Shown: in pieces, positions 6,674-14,586 of the stretch
Layout: each line of letters begins with the position of its first letter
Numbering within the stretch: position 1 is the stretch's first letter
Assembly: GCA_004299495.1 (NCBI GenBank)
Contig: SCPY01000055.1
Location: 1-15,854, forward strand
Length of the DNA: 15,854 bases
Reading direction: 5' to 3'
From: a bacterium
Lineage (GTDB): Bacteria; Omnitrophota; Gorgyraeia; Gygaellales; UBA12090
Program-made: the position numbers and the translations under genes
The notes under the pieces: generated by a model
Told to the model about the DNA's origin: nothing
Database searches by the model: none
The model's input: the letters and a program-made list of their open reading frames with translations, nothing else

Positions 6674-8879
6674 TAAAAAGAGAGTATTCTTTGCCGCGGC
6701 CCTTTATTTTATTTTCCATGTTTTTGTCCCGGTGAATATTTTCGGCGATACTGGAAAATCCGAAGAGCCGCCGATTATCGTAAACGGCGATAAGATTGAA
6801 TACGCCCAGGAGGCTAATGTAGTAACGATAGAGGGAAATGTGGAGGTGACTAAGGGCGATTCCGTCTTGACCTGCGATAAGGCGACGGTGAATACCCTGA
6901 CCAATGACGCCCATGCCCAGGGTAATGTTATTTTAAAGGACAGGCAGGGTATAATTAAGGCTGATTCCTGCGATTATAATTTTAAGACCAAGGCCGGGCA
7001 GGCCTTTGACGCCAGGATTGCCTCTATGCCGTATTACGGCGCGGGAAAGATCATTAAGAAAATATCTGAGAATGAAATAGAAATAAAAAACGGATATTTC
7101 ACTACCTGCGATAAGGAACATCCGCATTACCGCATCCAGAGCCGTCTCTGCAGCATATTTCCCGAAGATAAGGTTACCACAAAAGCAATGACTTTCCGGG
7201 TCGCCAATACCCCTATAGCTTATTTGCCTAAATACACCCAGAATTTGAAGGATGACCGGATGCACGTGCAGGTTACTCCCGGTAAAAGCAAGGATTGGGG
7301 CTTGTTTCTTTTGACCGCCTGGAGATACGACTTGCTGCCTGATTCTACGGGCAGGATCCATCTTGACTATCGGGAAAAAAGGGACCTTGCCTGGGGAATT
7401 GACAATTATTACGATACAAAAAAAGCCGGGCAGGGTTATTTCAAGACGTATTATATGAACGAAAGAAAATTAGGGAGAAGCCGCCTGTATAAATATCCGC
7501 AGATAGTGACTCCCGAAAAATCAACCAAGGAAAAAGAACGGTACCGCGTCCAGTGGCGCCATAAGTGGGACGTGGATAAAAATACCTATTGGCTTGCGGA
7601 ATACCATAAGGTAAATGATACTGATTTTATCAAGGATTATTTCTATCGCGAATATGAAAAAAAGAGCGAGAGCGTTACCTCATCGTATATATTGTTCAGC
7701 CATATACTGCCCGACACTTCAACCTTAAACATACTGAATCAAAAACGCACCAACCGTATTTTCTCGGAGACCGAAAAGCTTCCCGAGATAAAATGGGATA
7801 AGCCCGCTACAAAGCTTTTTGATTTATGGGCCGGGGCCGGGATTGATCAAGGGGAGGTTCAGGACGGCGTAGGTGCCCTTACCTCTCTCTATTTTAACAA
7901 CAGCCTGACATACCTGAATTTTAACACCAAAACGGCTTCCCCTTCGGAAGAAGATGACTCTAATCAGAAGATTGATAATTATACGAGGTTATCCTTACCC
8001 CTGAAACTCCTCTTTTTAGAGCTCAATCCTTATGCCGGGACAAGGGAGAGCTACTACAAAAGGATCGCCGGGAGGGAGGAGGGTATTTTCAGGGAGGTTT
8101 GGGACAGCGGAATTGACGTCACCAGCAGATTTTACCGTATTTTTGACGTTGACACTCATTTTCTGGGGATGGAATACCATATGCTGCGCCATATCATTAG
8201 CCCTTCGGTCAGATATGCCTATACCCATCCCCCTACGACAGCTTCCTCCAAGTTAATAGACTTAGATTCTATATCTGAATCCAATCAGATGGATTTTTCA
8301 CTGGAGAATAAACTCCAGACCAAGCGTGAAAATGCGACGGTTGATTTCTTGCGTTTTATCGCCAGCAACAATTATTCTTTTAACATTGAGGGGCGCAAAC
8401 GCAGGCTGGGAGATAACATCTCTTTTGACCTGGAGATGCTGCCGTATAATTGGATGAGGTTTGAGTCAGATGCCGTCTTCAATCGGAGAAAGAAAATATT
8501 TACCTCTGCCAATTTTGATTTGAAGGCAAGCGGCGAAAAAGTCTCCTGGGGGGGCGGATACCGCTATGAAAGAAAATCAAGCAGCCAGTTTACGGGTGAA
8601 ATCCTCTTTAGCCTGCTTGAGGGATGGTCTTTTAAGATTTATGAACGAATGCAATTTAAGGGAAATAGCTTGTTAAAGGAACAGAATTACAGCATCTCCA
8701 GGGACCTGCACTGCTGGATTTTGGATATAAACTATAGCGTCTTAAGGGAAAGAGGAGAAACCATCTGGTTTGCCCTTCGCCTTAAGGCGTTTCCTGAAAT
8801 GTCTATTGATTATGGCCAGGATTATCATGAGCCCAAGCCGGCCTCACAGGGGTATTCGGGCGGAAAGGCATCGGACTAA
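6663..8879 (+). CDS. lptD: LPS-assembly outer-membrane protein LptD (OstA/Imp family)
   Basis: A 738-residue exported protein. Residues 1-29 look like a signal peptide: basic start, hydrophobic core, cleavage near IFG-D, and no lipobox cysteine. Residues about 36-145 form an OstA/LptA-like repeat region with typical phrases such as GDKIEYAQE, GNVEVTKGD and AQGNVILKD. The remainder is rich in alternating aromatic and charged strands expected of the LptD beta-barrel. LptD with LptE places lipopolysaccharide in the outer leaflet. Five cysteines are visible: C71, C103, C149 (in FTTCDKEHPHYRI), C163 and C684. This differs from the E. coli arrangement, whose C-terminal cysteine pair is not seen. 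The start ATG at 6663 is inside the ROK gene and follows AGAGGA (6646-6651). The sequence strongly supports a diderm cell. No lptE or lptA is nearby. Confidence 0.85.
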   Translation: MQVNKKRVFFAAALYFIFHVFVPVNIFGDTGKSEEPPIIVNGDKIEYAQEANVVTIEGNVEVTKGDSVLTCDKATVNTLTNDAHAQGNVILKDRQGIIKADSCDYNFKTKAGQAFDARIASMPYYGAGKIIKKISENEIEIKNGYFTTCDKEHPHYRIQSRLCSIFPEDKVTTKAMTFRVANTPIAYLPKYTQNLKDDRMHVQVTPGKSKDWGLFLLTAWRYDLLPDSTGRIHLDYREKRDLAWGIDNYYDTKKAGQGYFKTYYMNERKLGRSRLYKYPQIVTPEKSTKEKERYRVQWRHKWDVDKNTYWLAEYHKVNDTDFIKDYFYREYEKKSESVTSSYILFSHILPDTSTLNILNQKRTNRIFSETEKLPEIKWDKPATKLFDLWAGAGIDQGEVQDGVGALTSLYFNNSLTYLNFNTKTASPSEEDDSNQKIDNYTRLSLPLKLLFLELNPYAGTRESYYKRIAGREEGIFREVWDSGIDVTSRFYRIFDVDTHFLGMEYHMLRHIISPSVRYAYTHPPTTASSKLIDLDSISESNQMDFSLENKLQTKRENATVDFLRFIASNNYSFNIEGRKRRLGDNISFDLEMLPYNWMRFESDAVFNRRKKIFTSANFDLKASGEKVSWGGGYRYERKSSSQFTGEILFSLLEGWSFKIYERMQFKGNSLLKEQNYSISRDLHCWILDINYSVLRERGETIWFALRLKAFPEMSIDYGQDYHEPKPASQGYSGGKASD

Positions 8880-8883
8880 AAAG

Positions 8884-10197
8884 ATGAATATCACAATTAT
8901 CGGTACGGGATATGTTGGTTTGGTTACCGGGGCATGCCTGGCGGATTTAGGCAATAATGTTATTTGCGCTGATAATGACATCCGCAAAATAAGCCGGCTT
9001 AATAAACTCATTATGCCCATTTATGAACCGGGGCTTGATGATATTGTCAGGCGTAATGTGAAGGAAAAACGGCTTAGCTTCAGCGTTGATATTAAAGCGG
9101 CGGTAAAAAAATCAACGATTATTTTCATTGCCGTGGGTACGCCTTCCCTGGAAAACGGAGAAGCGGATTTGACCGGGGTGGAGAATGTGGCAAAGGTAAT
9201 AGCCCGCAATATTAACGGTTATAAGTTGATAATAGAAAAATCCACCGTGCCGGTTGAAACCGGTTTTTGGGTAGAGCATACGGTAAAGGTTAATCTTGCC
9301 AAGGGTAAGCAGGGGAAGCTTAAGTTTGACGTTGCCTCAAACCCGGAATTCCTGCGCGAAGGCCAGGCCATCAATGATTTTATGAACCCGGACAGGATTG
9401 TCCTTGGTGTTGAGTCGCAAAGAGCCAGGGAATTACTGCTTGAACTCTATAAGCCGCTTAAGGCTAATATTATAGTCACGGATATTAAATCCGCGGAAAT
9501 CATTAAGCATGCCTCAAATTCTTTTCTTGCCACAAAGATATCCTTTATCAACGCGATTGCCCAGATTTGCGAGAGGGTGGGAGCGGATGTGGTAAAGGTG
9601 GCCGATGGCATGGGCCTGGATAAGAGAATCGGCAGGAATTTCCTTGATGCCGGAATTGGTTACGGAGGCTCTTGTTTTCCCAAGGACCTGGATGCCTTTA
9701 TCACCATCGCCAAGAAAAGCGGTTATGATTTTGAGCTTTTGAGGGCGGTCAGGGAGGTTAATGAACAGCAGAAAAGCGGTATTGTTAAAAAGATTAAGGA
9801 CGCGCTGTGGATCCTTAAAGATAAAAGAATAGCCGTATTGGGGCTTTCTTTTAAGCCAAATACCGATGATTTACGCAATTCACCTTCTATGGATATCATC
9901 AGGCAATTGCAGTCAGAAGGCGCTCAAGTGAGGGCATTTGACCCGCACGCCATGAAAAAGGCAAAAGAAATACTGCCATCTTTGCGCTTGTGCGCGGATG
10001 CCTATGAGGCCGCTAAAGATGCCGATTGCCTGCTGATTGCCACCGAGTGGAATGAGTTTAAGGACCTTGATTTCGCGCGCCTGAAGAAGCTGATGCGCCA
10101 GCCTCTGCTTGCGGACGGAAGGAATATCTACGAGCCAAAGCTGATAAAGAAATCAGGTTTTCGTTATATCGGGGCAGGCAGGGTGAGCGTATCGTGA
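8884..10197 (+). CDS. ugd: UDP-glucose 6-dehydrogenase
   Basis: A 437-residue enzyme that oxidises UDP-glucose to UDP-glucuronate with two NAD+. The N-terminal Rossmann motif GTGYVG (7-12) begins just after the start. The central NPEFLREG (153-160) is typical, the lysine/asparagine pair in EIIKHASNS (K208, N212) is present, and the catalytic cysteine C264 lies in GYGGSCFPKD. The C-terminal UDP-binding domain contains GLSFKPNTDDLRNSP. The frame is open further upstream to 8770, inside lptD, but ATG 8884 gives the exact family N-terminus (MNITIIGTGYVG) and leaves four bases after the lptD stop, so coupling is likely; no clear Shine-Dalgarno is seen. It overlaps the epimerase gene by four bases (GTGA). 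Confidence 0.93.
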   Translation: MNITIIGTGYVGLVTGACLADLGNNVICADNDIRKISRLNKLIMPIYEPGLDDIVRRNVKEKRLSFSVDIKAAVKKSTIIFIAVGTPSLENGEADLTGVENVAKVIARNINGYKLIIEKSTVPVETGFWVEHTVKVNLAKGKQGKLKFDVASNPEFLREGQAINDFMNPDRIVLGVESQRARELLLELYKPLKANIIVTDIKSAEIIKHASNSFLATKISFINAIAQICERVGADVVKVADGMGLDKRIGRNFLDAGIGYGGSCFPKDLDAFITIAKKSGYDFELLRAVREVNEQQKSGIVKKIKDALWILKDKRIAVLGLSFKPNTDDLRNSPSMDIIRQLQSEGAQVRAFDPHAMKKAKEILPSLRLCADAYEAAKDADCLLIATEWNEFKDLDFARLKKLMRQPLLADGRNIYEPKLIKKSGFRYIGAGRVSVS

Positions 10198-10640
10198 TTC
10201 AGGGCGTAAAGATTAAAAAACTAAGGCTGTTTACGGATGAGCGCGGCCGGCTTATGGAGCTTTTGCGCTCTGACGACGATATTTTCCGGAAATTCGGACA
10301 GGTGTATTTTACCACCGCTTATCCGGGAGTGGCCAAGGCCTGGCACTTCCACAAAAAACAGGATGACCATTTTGCCTGCATTAAGGGCAGGATGCGCCTT
10401 GCCCTGTATGATTTAAGGCCAAAGTCTAAGACCCGCGGCGAAATCAACGAGTTTGAATTGGGGCTGGATAATCCCCTTTTGGTCAAGATTCCCCGTAATG
10501 TGTATCACGGATTTAAGTGCGTGAGCAATGATGAGGCGATAGTGATCAATGTTCCGACGCTGTCGTATAATTATAAGAAGCCCGATGAATATAGAATTGA
10601 CGCCTACGATAATAATATTCCTTACGATTGGAGAAAATAA
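10194..10640 (+). CDS. Short RmlC-like cupin, dTDP-4-dehydrorhamnose 3,5-epimerase family
   Basis: A 148-residue cupin of the RmlC (dTDP-sugar isomerase) family, clearly shorter than classical RmlC (about 180-190). It starts at GTG 10194, overlapping the ugd stop as GTGA. Recognisable elements are DERG (15-18), a histidine region AWHFHKKQDDH (49-59) aligning with RGLHFQ of classical RmlC, ALYDLR (70-75), VYHGF (103-107) and a C-terminal Y-N-Y-x-x-P-D-E-Y block ending PYDW. H51 is the likely catalytic base. The tyrosine that acts as acid in classical RmlC (context FLYK) is not evident; the aligned stretch reads IVINV. In a cluster with RmlA, RmlB and RmlD and with no other rmlC here, it most likely supplies the epimerase step of dTDP-L-rhamnose synthesis, but single-position epimerisation or another keto-sugar isomerisation is possible. 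Confidence 0.75.
   Translation: MIQGVKIKKLRLFTDERGRLMELLRSDDDIFRKFGQVYFTTAYPGVAKAWHFHKKQDDHFACIKGRMRLALYDLRPKSKTRGEINEFELGLDNPLLVKIPRNVYHGFKCVSNDEAIVINVPTLSYNYKKPDEYRIDAYDNNIPYDWRK
10630..10633 (+). promoter_or_regulatory. Shine-Dalgarno site that sets the rmlA start
   Basis: GGAG stands six bases before ATG 10640, which overlaps the preceding stop as TAATG. The site argues against the in-frame TTG at 10628, which would place the ribosome-binding sequence inside the coding region. Confidence 0.6.
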
Positions 10641-11380
10641 TGCCTGAGATGTCGGATTTAAAAGGCGTGATTTTGTGCGGCGGCCTGGGAAAGCGCCTTG
10701 AGCCGTTGACGCGTATTACCAATAAGCACCTTTTGCCGGTGTATAACAAACCGATGGTGTATTATCCGCTTGAGACGCTTATCGGATCCGGGATAAAGGA
10801 CATTATGATCGTAACCGGAGGAAACAATGCCGGAGATTTTCTGCGTCTTATCGGCAACGGCTCTGAATTCGGATTGCATCATATAAATTATACCTACCAA
10901 AGGGGCGAGGGGGGCATTGCCGAGGCCCTTCGCCTGACCGAGCATTTTGTGGACGGCTCCAGGGTGGTGGTTATCTTAGGCGATAATATTATCGGAGGCT
11001 CGATAAAAAAATACGTGGAAAGGTTCCGCGGGCAGGATAACGGCGCGAGAGTTTTAGTGAAAAAGGTATCCGACCCCGAGAGATTCGGGGTGGCGGAGAT
11101 TAAGGACGGACGGATTTTATCCATAGAAGAGAAGCCGCGCAAGCCAAAATCAAATTTTGTGATTACGGGAATCTATATGTATGACGCTAAAGTCTTTGAG
11201 ATAATTAAAACCTTAAAGCCCTCTTCAAGGGGGGAACTGGAGATTACCGACGTGAATAACGCCTATTTAAGAGATGGCAGGCTTTCTTATGATATACTGG
11301 AGGGTTGGTGGACGGATTGCGGGCTTCCTGAAACGATCTATCGGGCGTCAACCTTGGCGCGCAAAAAGGGGCTGCGATAA
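10640..11380 (+). CDS. rmlA: Glucose-1-phosphate thymidylyltransferase, short form
   Basis: A 246-residue nucleotidyltransferase that joins dTTP and glucose-1-phosphate into dTDP-glucose, the first step of the rhamnose pathway. The N-terminal signature CGGLGKRLEPLT (13-24) is followed by the KHLLPVYNKPMVYYPL block (29-44), a GEGGIAEAL nucleotide-proximal loop (89-97), the metal-binding LGDN (113-116) and a C-terminal WWTDCGLPE. It is about 45 residues shorter than classical RmlA (about 290), lacking the extra C-terminal helices of the regulatory type; short forms are common outside Proteobacteria. The frame extends upstream to TTG 10628, but ATG 10640 has the better ribosome-binding site and shares one base with the epimerase stop. 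A related uridylyltransferase activity cannot be excluded, though neighbouring RmlB and RmlD favour dTDP. Confidence 0.87.
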   Translation: MPEMSDLKGVILCGGLGKRLEPLTRITNKHLLPVYNKPMVYYPLETLIGSGIKDIMIVTGGNNAGDFLRLIGNGSEFGLHHINYTYQRGEGGIAEALRLTEHFVDGSRVVVILGDNIIGGSIKKYVERFRGQDNGARVLVKKVSDPERFGVAEIKDGRILSIEEKPRKPKSNFVITGIYMYDAKVFEIIKTLKPSSRGELEITDVNNAYLRDGRLSYDILEGWWTDCGLPETIYRASTLARKKGLR

Positions 11381-11382
11381 AA

Positions 11383-12345
11383 ATGAGGCTGTTAGTAACC
11401 GGAGGCTGCGGTTTTATCGGCTCAAATTTTATCAGGTATATCCTGAATAATTATCCTTCTTACCGGATATTAAACCTGGACAAGCTCACTTATGCCGGCA
11501 ATCGGGAGAACCTGAAGGATTTTGAGGGGAATAAGAACTATTCTTTTATCAAGGGCGATATCTGCGACAGTAAATTGGCCGCTAAGGCAATCAAAGGATG
11601 CGATTGCCTGCTTAATTTTGCCGCTGAGACCCATGTGGACCGCTCAATCCGGGACGCCTCCAGCTTTGTGGAGACTAATGTGCGGGGCACATTTACCCTG
11701 CTTGAGGCGGCAAAAGAGCGGGGATTGAGAAGATTTATCCAGGTCAGCACCGATGAAGTCTACGGAAGCGTCCTTAGGGGGAAATCCCGGGAATCGGACC
11801 CGCTTTTCCCAAACAGCCCCTATTCGGCAAGCAAGGCCGCGGGAGACCATCTGGCGAGGTCATACTATGTAACCTATAAGCTCCCTGTCATTATTACCCG
11901 ATCTTCAAATAATTTCGGGCCTTATCAATATCCGGAAAAAGTAATACCTTTATTCATCACCAATTTATTGGAAAACAAAAAGGTGCCGCTTTACGGAGAC
12001 GGTTTGCACAGGAGAGACTGGCTTTACGTTCTGGATAACTGCCGGGCAATTGATTGCGTGCTTCATAAAGGAAAGGCCGGAGAAGTTTATAATATCGGGA
12101 TGGGCAGAGAAATTACTAATATTGAGCTCACCCGGAGGATCCTGAAGCTGATGAAGGTTCCGGAAAGCTTTATCTGTCCGGTAAGAGACAGGCCCGGACA
12201 CGACCGGCGCTATGCCCTGGATTGCCGCAAGGTTAGGGCGCTTGGCTGGAGGCCGAGTTTTTCTTTTGCGCAAGGATTAAGCTTGACCATAGATTGGCAT
12301 AAGCAGAACAGGCAGTGGTGGAAAAGATTAAAAAACGCGTCTTGA
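11383..12345 (+). CDS. rmlB: dTDP-glucose 4,6-dehydratase
   Basis: A 320-residue extended short-chain dehydrogenase. It binds NAD through GGCGFIG (7-13) and shows the RmlB hallmarks LDKLTYAGN, ETHVDRSI, the catalytic Thr-Asp-Glu in STDEVYG (T123, D124, E125) and YSASK (Y147, K151). The Asp-Glu pair distinguishes it from simple 4-epimerases and supports conversion of dTDP-glucose to dTDP-4-keto-6-deoxyglucose. Residues RSSNNFGPYQYPEK and DRPGHDRRYALD further match the family. Length is normal to slightly short (classical about 330-360). ATG 11383 follows the rmlA stop by two bases, so translation is probably coupled. The 3' end overlaps rmlD by 31 bases in another frame. Confidence 0.94.
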   Translation: MRLLVTGGCGFIGSNFIRYILNNYPSYRILNLDKLTYAGNRENLKDFEGNKNYSFIKGDICDSKLAAKAIKGCDCLLNFAAETHVDRSIRDASSFVETNVRGTFTLLEAAKERGLRRFIQVSTDEVYGSVLRGKSRESDPLFPNSPYSASKAAGDHLARSYYVTYKLPVIITRSSNNFGPYQYPEKVIPLFITNLLENKKVPLYGDGLHRRDWLYVLDNCRAIDCVLHKGKAGEVYNIGMGREITNIELTRRILKLMKVPESFICPVRDRPGHDRRYALDCRKVRALGWRPSFSFAQGLSLTIDWHKQNRQWWKRLKNAS

Positions 12346-13199
12346 TAACCGGAAGCCGGGGGATATTGGGAAGGGCCTTGGTAGAGCGGTTAAAGGCAAA
12401 ATACAAAATAGCCGCCCTTACGCACAAAAACTGCGATATTACTGATAGCAAAAAAGTAGCGGCGATATTTGCGCGTTTTAAGCCCGAGATAGTTATTCAT
12501 AGCGCCGCCTGCACTGATGTGGATGAGTGTCAGAGAGACCCTAGGAAGGCATACGCGGTAAACGCCCAAGGGGCGGTAAATATCGCGAAATCCTGCGCAT
12601 CCTTGGGCGCGATTTTAATTTACATCAGCACAGACTACGTGTTTTCCGGTAAAAAGAAAACCCCTTACCGCGAGACGGACGCGACCGGCCCGCTAAGCAT
12701 TTACGCTAAAAGCAAGCTTATGGCTGAGAAGTCTGTAAGGCGTTTAGTGAAAAGGCATATTATTGTGCGCACCTCCTGGATTTTCGGCAAGGGCAGGAAA
12801 GGCTTCTTGAATAATGTTCTATCCTGGGCAAAAAGCAAAAAGCGCCTGAAAATTGTTTCAGACAAATATTCCAGCCCGACAAGCGCGGATGACCTTGCCG
12901 CGGCGCTGGATAGGATTATCATTCGGATGGGCGGCAATGGGTGGAAGGATAGATTTTTTGGCACTTATCATATTACAAGCTCAGGATTCTGTTCCTGGTA
13001 TGGCTGGGCCAGGTACGCGCTTAAGAATGTTAAGGCAAAGGTTAGGTTAGAGCCGATAGGGATGGCCCAGATGGGTTTCGCCGCGCGGCGTCCGCCCTTT
13101 TCGGCCCTGGACAATTCCAAATACAAAAAGACTTTCGGCATAGGCTTAAGGCCTTGGCAGAAAGCAGTAAAGGAGTATATCAAATGCGTATGCAATTAG
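12315..13199 (+). CDS. rmlD: dTDP-4-dehydrorhamnose reductase
   Basis: A 294-residue short-chain reductase performing the last step of dTDP-L-rhamnose synthesis, NAD(P)H-dependent reduction of the 4-keto group. Features are the Rossmann motif GSRGILG (13-19), the conserved CDITD segment, HSAACTDVDECQ, STDYVFSG, YAKSK with Y130 and K134, and VRTSWIFG, all characteristic of RmlD. The start is uncertain: two tandem GTG codons at 12315 and 12318 lie inside rmlB, with only weak ribosome-binding sequence upstream, and no ATG is available before the Rossmann motif. A rare start and a 31-base overlap suggest translation depends on ribosomes finishing rmlB. The basic C-terminal region is typical. The end overlaps the next dehydrogenase gene by 16 bases. 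Confidence 0.9.
   Translation: MVEKIKKRVLITGSRGILGRALVERLKAKYKIAALTHKNCDITDSKKVAAIFARFKPEIVIHSAACTDVDECQRDPRKAYAVNAQGAVNIAKSCASLGAILIYISTDYVFSGKKKTPYRETDATGPLSIYAKSKLMAEKSVRRLVKRHIIVRTSWIFGKGRKGFLNNVLSWAKSKKRLKIVSDKYSSPTSADDLAAALDRIIIRMGGNGWKDRFFGTYHITSSGFCSWYGWARYALKNVKAKVRLEPIGMAQMGFAARRPPFSALDNSKYKKTFGIGLRPWQKAVKEYIKCVCN
13169..13175 (+). promoter_or_regulatory. Shine-Dalgarno site that sets the start of the second dehydrogenase
   Basis: AAAGGAG lies eight bases before ATG 13184 and near the end of rmlD. It supports this start over the open-frame TTG at 13154, which precedes the site. Confidence 0.75.
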
Positions 13200-14470
13200 A
13201 ACAAAGGATAAAAGATAAGAGCGCGCTAGTGTGCGTGATTGGGCTGGGTTATGTGGGTTTACCCTTGGCCGTGGAATTGGCAAAGAGCGGATACGCTGTG
13301 ACCGGCATTGATACGGATAAAGACAGGGTAAACAACGTCAAGAACGCCATTCCTTATATTTTGGATGTGGATATTGAGGATATAAAACGGCTGGTAAAAA
13401 GCGGGGCCCTGTCTGCTACTATTGATTTCAGAAAATTGGCCCACGCCGATGTGATCATTATCTGCGTGCCTACGCCTTTGAAGCGCAAGATGCAGCCAAA
13501 TATCAGCTATATCAAGCAGGCGGTGATGAAAATAAAGCAGCATTTAAGGAAGGGCCAGCTCGTCATTTTAGAAAGCACCACCTATCCCGGCACTACCGAT
13601 GAGGTTATTTTGCCTCTATTGGAATCTACCGGCCTTAAGTGCGGTAAGGACTTTTTCCTGGTTTTTTCACCGGAAAGAATTGACCCGGGCAATGAAAAGT
13701 TCCCTTTGAACAAGATTCCCAAGGTGGCAGGAGGGGTCACCCCGGAATCCGCGCAGTTGTTTAAGGCGCTCTATGAGCATATTATTGAGCGGGTGGTGGT
13801 GGTCTCAAGCCCGCGCGCGGCAGAGACGGTGAAGCTCCTGGAAAACACCTTTCGCTTGATCAATATCGGACTGGTAAATGAGCTGAGTATGATGTGCCAT
13901 AAGATGGGCCTGGACGTTTGGGAGATTATTGATGCCGCTAAAACTAAGCCCTTTGGCTTTATGCCATTTTATCCCGGGCCGGGAGTCGGCGGGCACTGCA
14001 TCCCGAAAGATCCTTTGTATCTTTACTGGAAGGCCAAACTGCACGGGTTTAAATCACGTTTCATAAAACTAGCCTCAGACTTGAATTCCGCGATGCCGGA
14101 GTATGTGGTGAGCCGGTTGCGCGAGCTTAAGCCTCTTCCCGGGGCAAAGATTCTGGTATTGGGGGTAACCTACAAGAAAGACGTAAAGGACCTGCGTAAA
14201 TCTCCGGCTCTTGAGGTCATTGATTTGCTTAAAAAGCACAACGCCGAGGTTTCCTATGCTGACCCGCTCATACCCTATCTTAAATTTGAGCATTATAACC
14301 TAAAAGCCGTGGATTTGAACGGAGAGAATCTTGCCAGGATGGATTTCGTTCTTCTGGTTACCGACCACAGCCAGTTTGATTACGAACTAATTCTCAAACA
14401 TTCTAATAAGATTTTTGATACCCGCAATATATATAAAGGAGTAAAAAGCGACAAAATAACCCGCCTATAG
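13184..14470 (+). CDS. wbpA: WbpA-type UDP-N-acetylhexosamine 6-dehydrogenase
   Basis: A 428-residue NAD-dependent nucleotide-sugar dehydrogenase, related to but distinct from the UDP-glucose enzyme upstream. The Rossmann motif GLGYVGLP is at 20-27. The catalytic set comprises E130 in LEST, K217 and N221 in VKLLENTFR, and C272 in GGHCIPKDP. The GVGGHCIPKDPLYLYWKA block is characteristic of the UDP-GlcNAc/UDP-ManNAc dehydrogenase branch (WbpA, TviB, WecC), in contrast to GYGGSCFPKD of Ugd; the sequence most resembles WbpA-like proteins by pattern. The product would be UDP-N-acetylglucosaminuronate or an isomer, for acidic surface polysaccharide. The start was set by the Shine-Dalgarno sequence; the gene overlaps rmlD by 16 bases and is followed by a terminator, so it ends the operon. 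The precise substrate is not provable from sequence, so the gene symbol is provisional. Confidence 0.85.
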   Translation: MRMQLEQRIKDKSALVCVIGLGYVGLPLAVELAKSGYAVTGIDTDKDRVNNVKNAIPYILDVDIEDIKRLVKSGALSATIDFRKLAHADVIIICVPTPLKRKMQPNISYIKQAVMKIKQHLRKGQLVILESTTYPGTTDEVILPLLESTGLKCGKDFFLVFSPERIDPGNEKFPLNKIPKVAGGVTPESAQLFKALYEHIIERVVVVSSPRAAETVKLLENTFRLINIGLVNELSMMCHKMGLDVWEIIDAAKTKPFGFMPFYPGPGVGGHCIPKDPLYLYWKAKLHGFKSRFIKLASDLNSAMPEYVVSRLRELKPLPGAKILVLGVTYKKDVKDLRKSPALEVIDLLKKHNAEVSYADPLIPYLKFEHYNLKAVDLNGENLARMDFVLLVTDHSQFDYELILKHSNKIFDTRNIYKGVKSDKITRL

Positions 14471-14494
14471 CCTTTATTCTTACTGGGTAGTTTT

Positions 14495-14538
14495 AGGGAC
14501 GGTTCGGGATTTCACCGCGAGCCGTCCCTTTTTGTTTT
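14495..14538 (+). terminator. Strong intrinsic terminator ending the glycan operon
   Basis: A 12-base-pair stem pairs AGGGACGGTTCG (14495-14506) with CGAGCCGTCCCT (14518-14529). One G-U pair occurs and the loop is 11 bases. The stem is followed directly by TTTTTGTTTT. It begins 25 bases after the dehydrogenase stop codon. The structure is a textbook rho-independent terminator. Confidence 0.9.
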
Positions 14539-14586
14539 ATGCAAGCGGATGGGTTGGATTTATAACATTGCATTATTTAGTAATAG

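Noticed and set aside
6933..7361. A 142-codon antisense open frame within lptD
   Set aside because: The plus strand encodes recognisable LptD through the whole stretch; no ribosome-binding site or family match supports the reverse frame.
8770..8883. A longer N-terminus for the UDP-glucose dehydrogenase, starting inside lptD
   Set aside because: It would put 38 basic, unrelated residues before the Rossmann motif, whereas ATG 8884 gives the standard family start.
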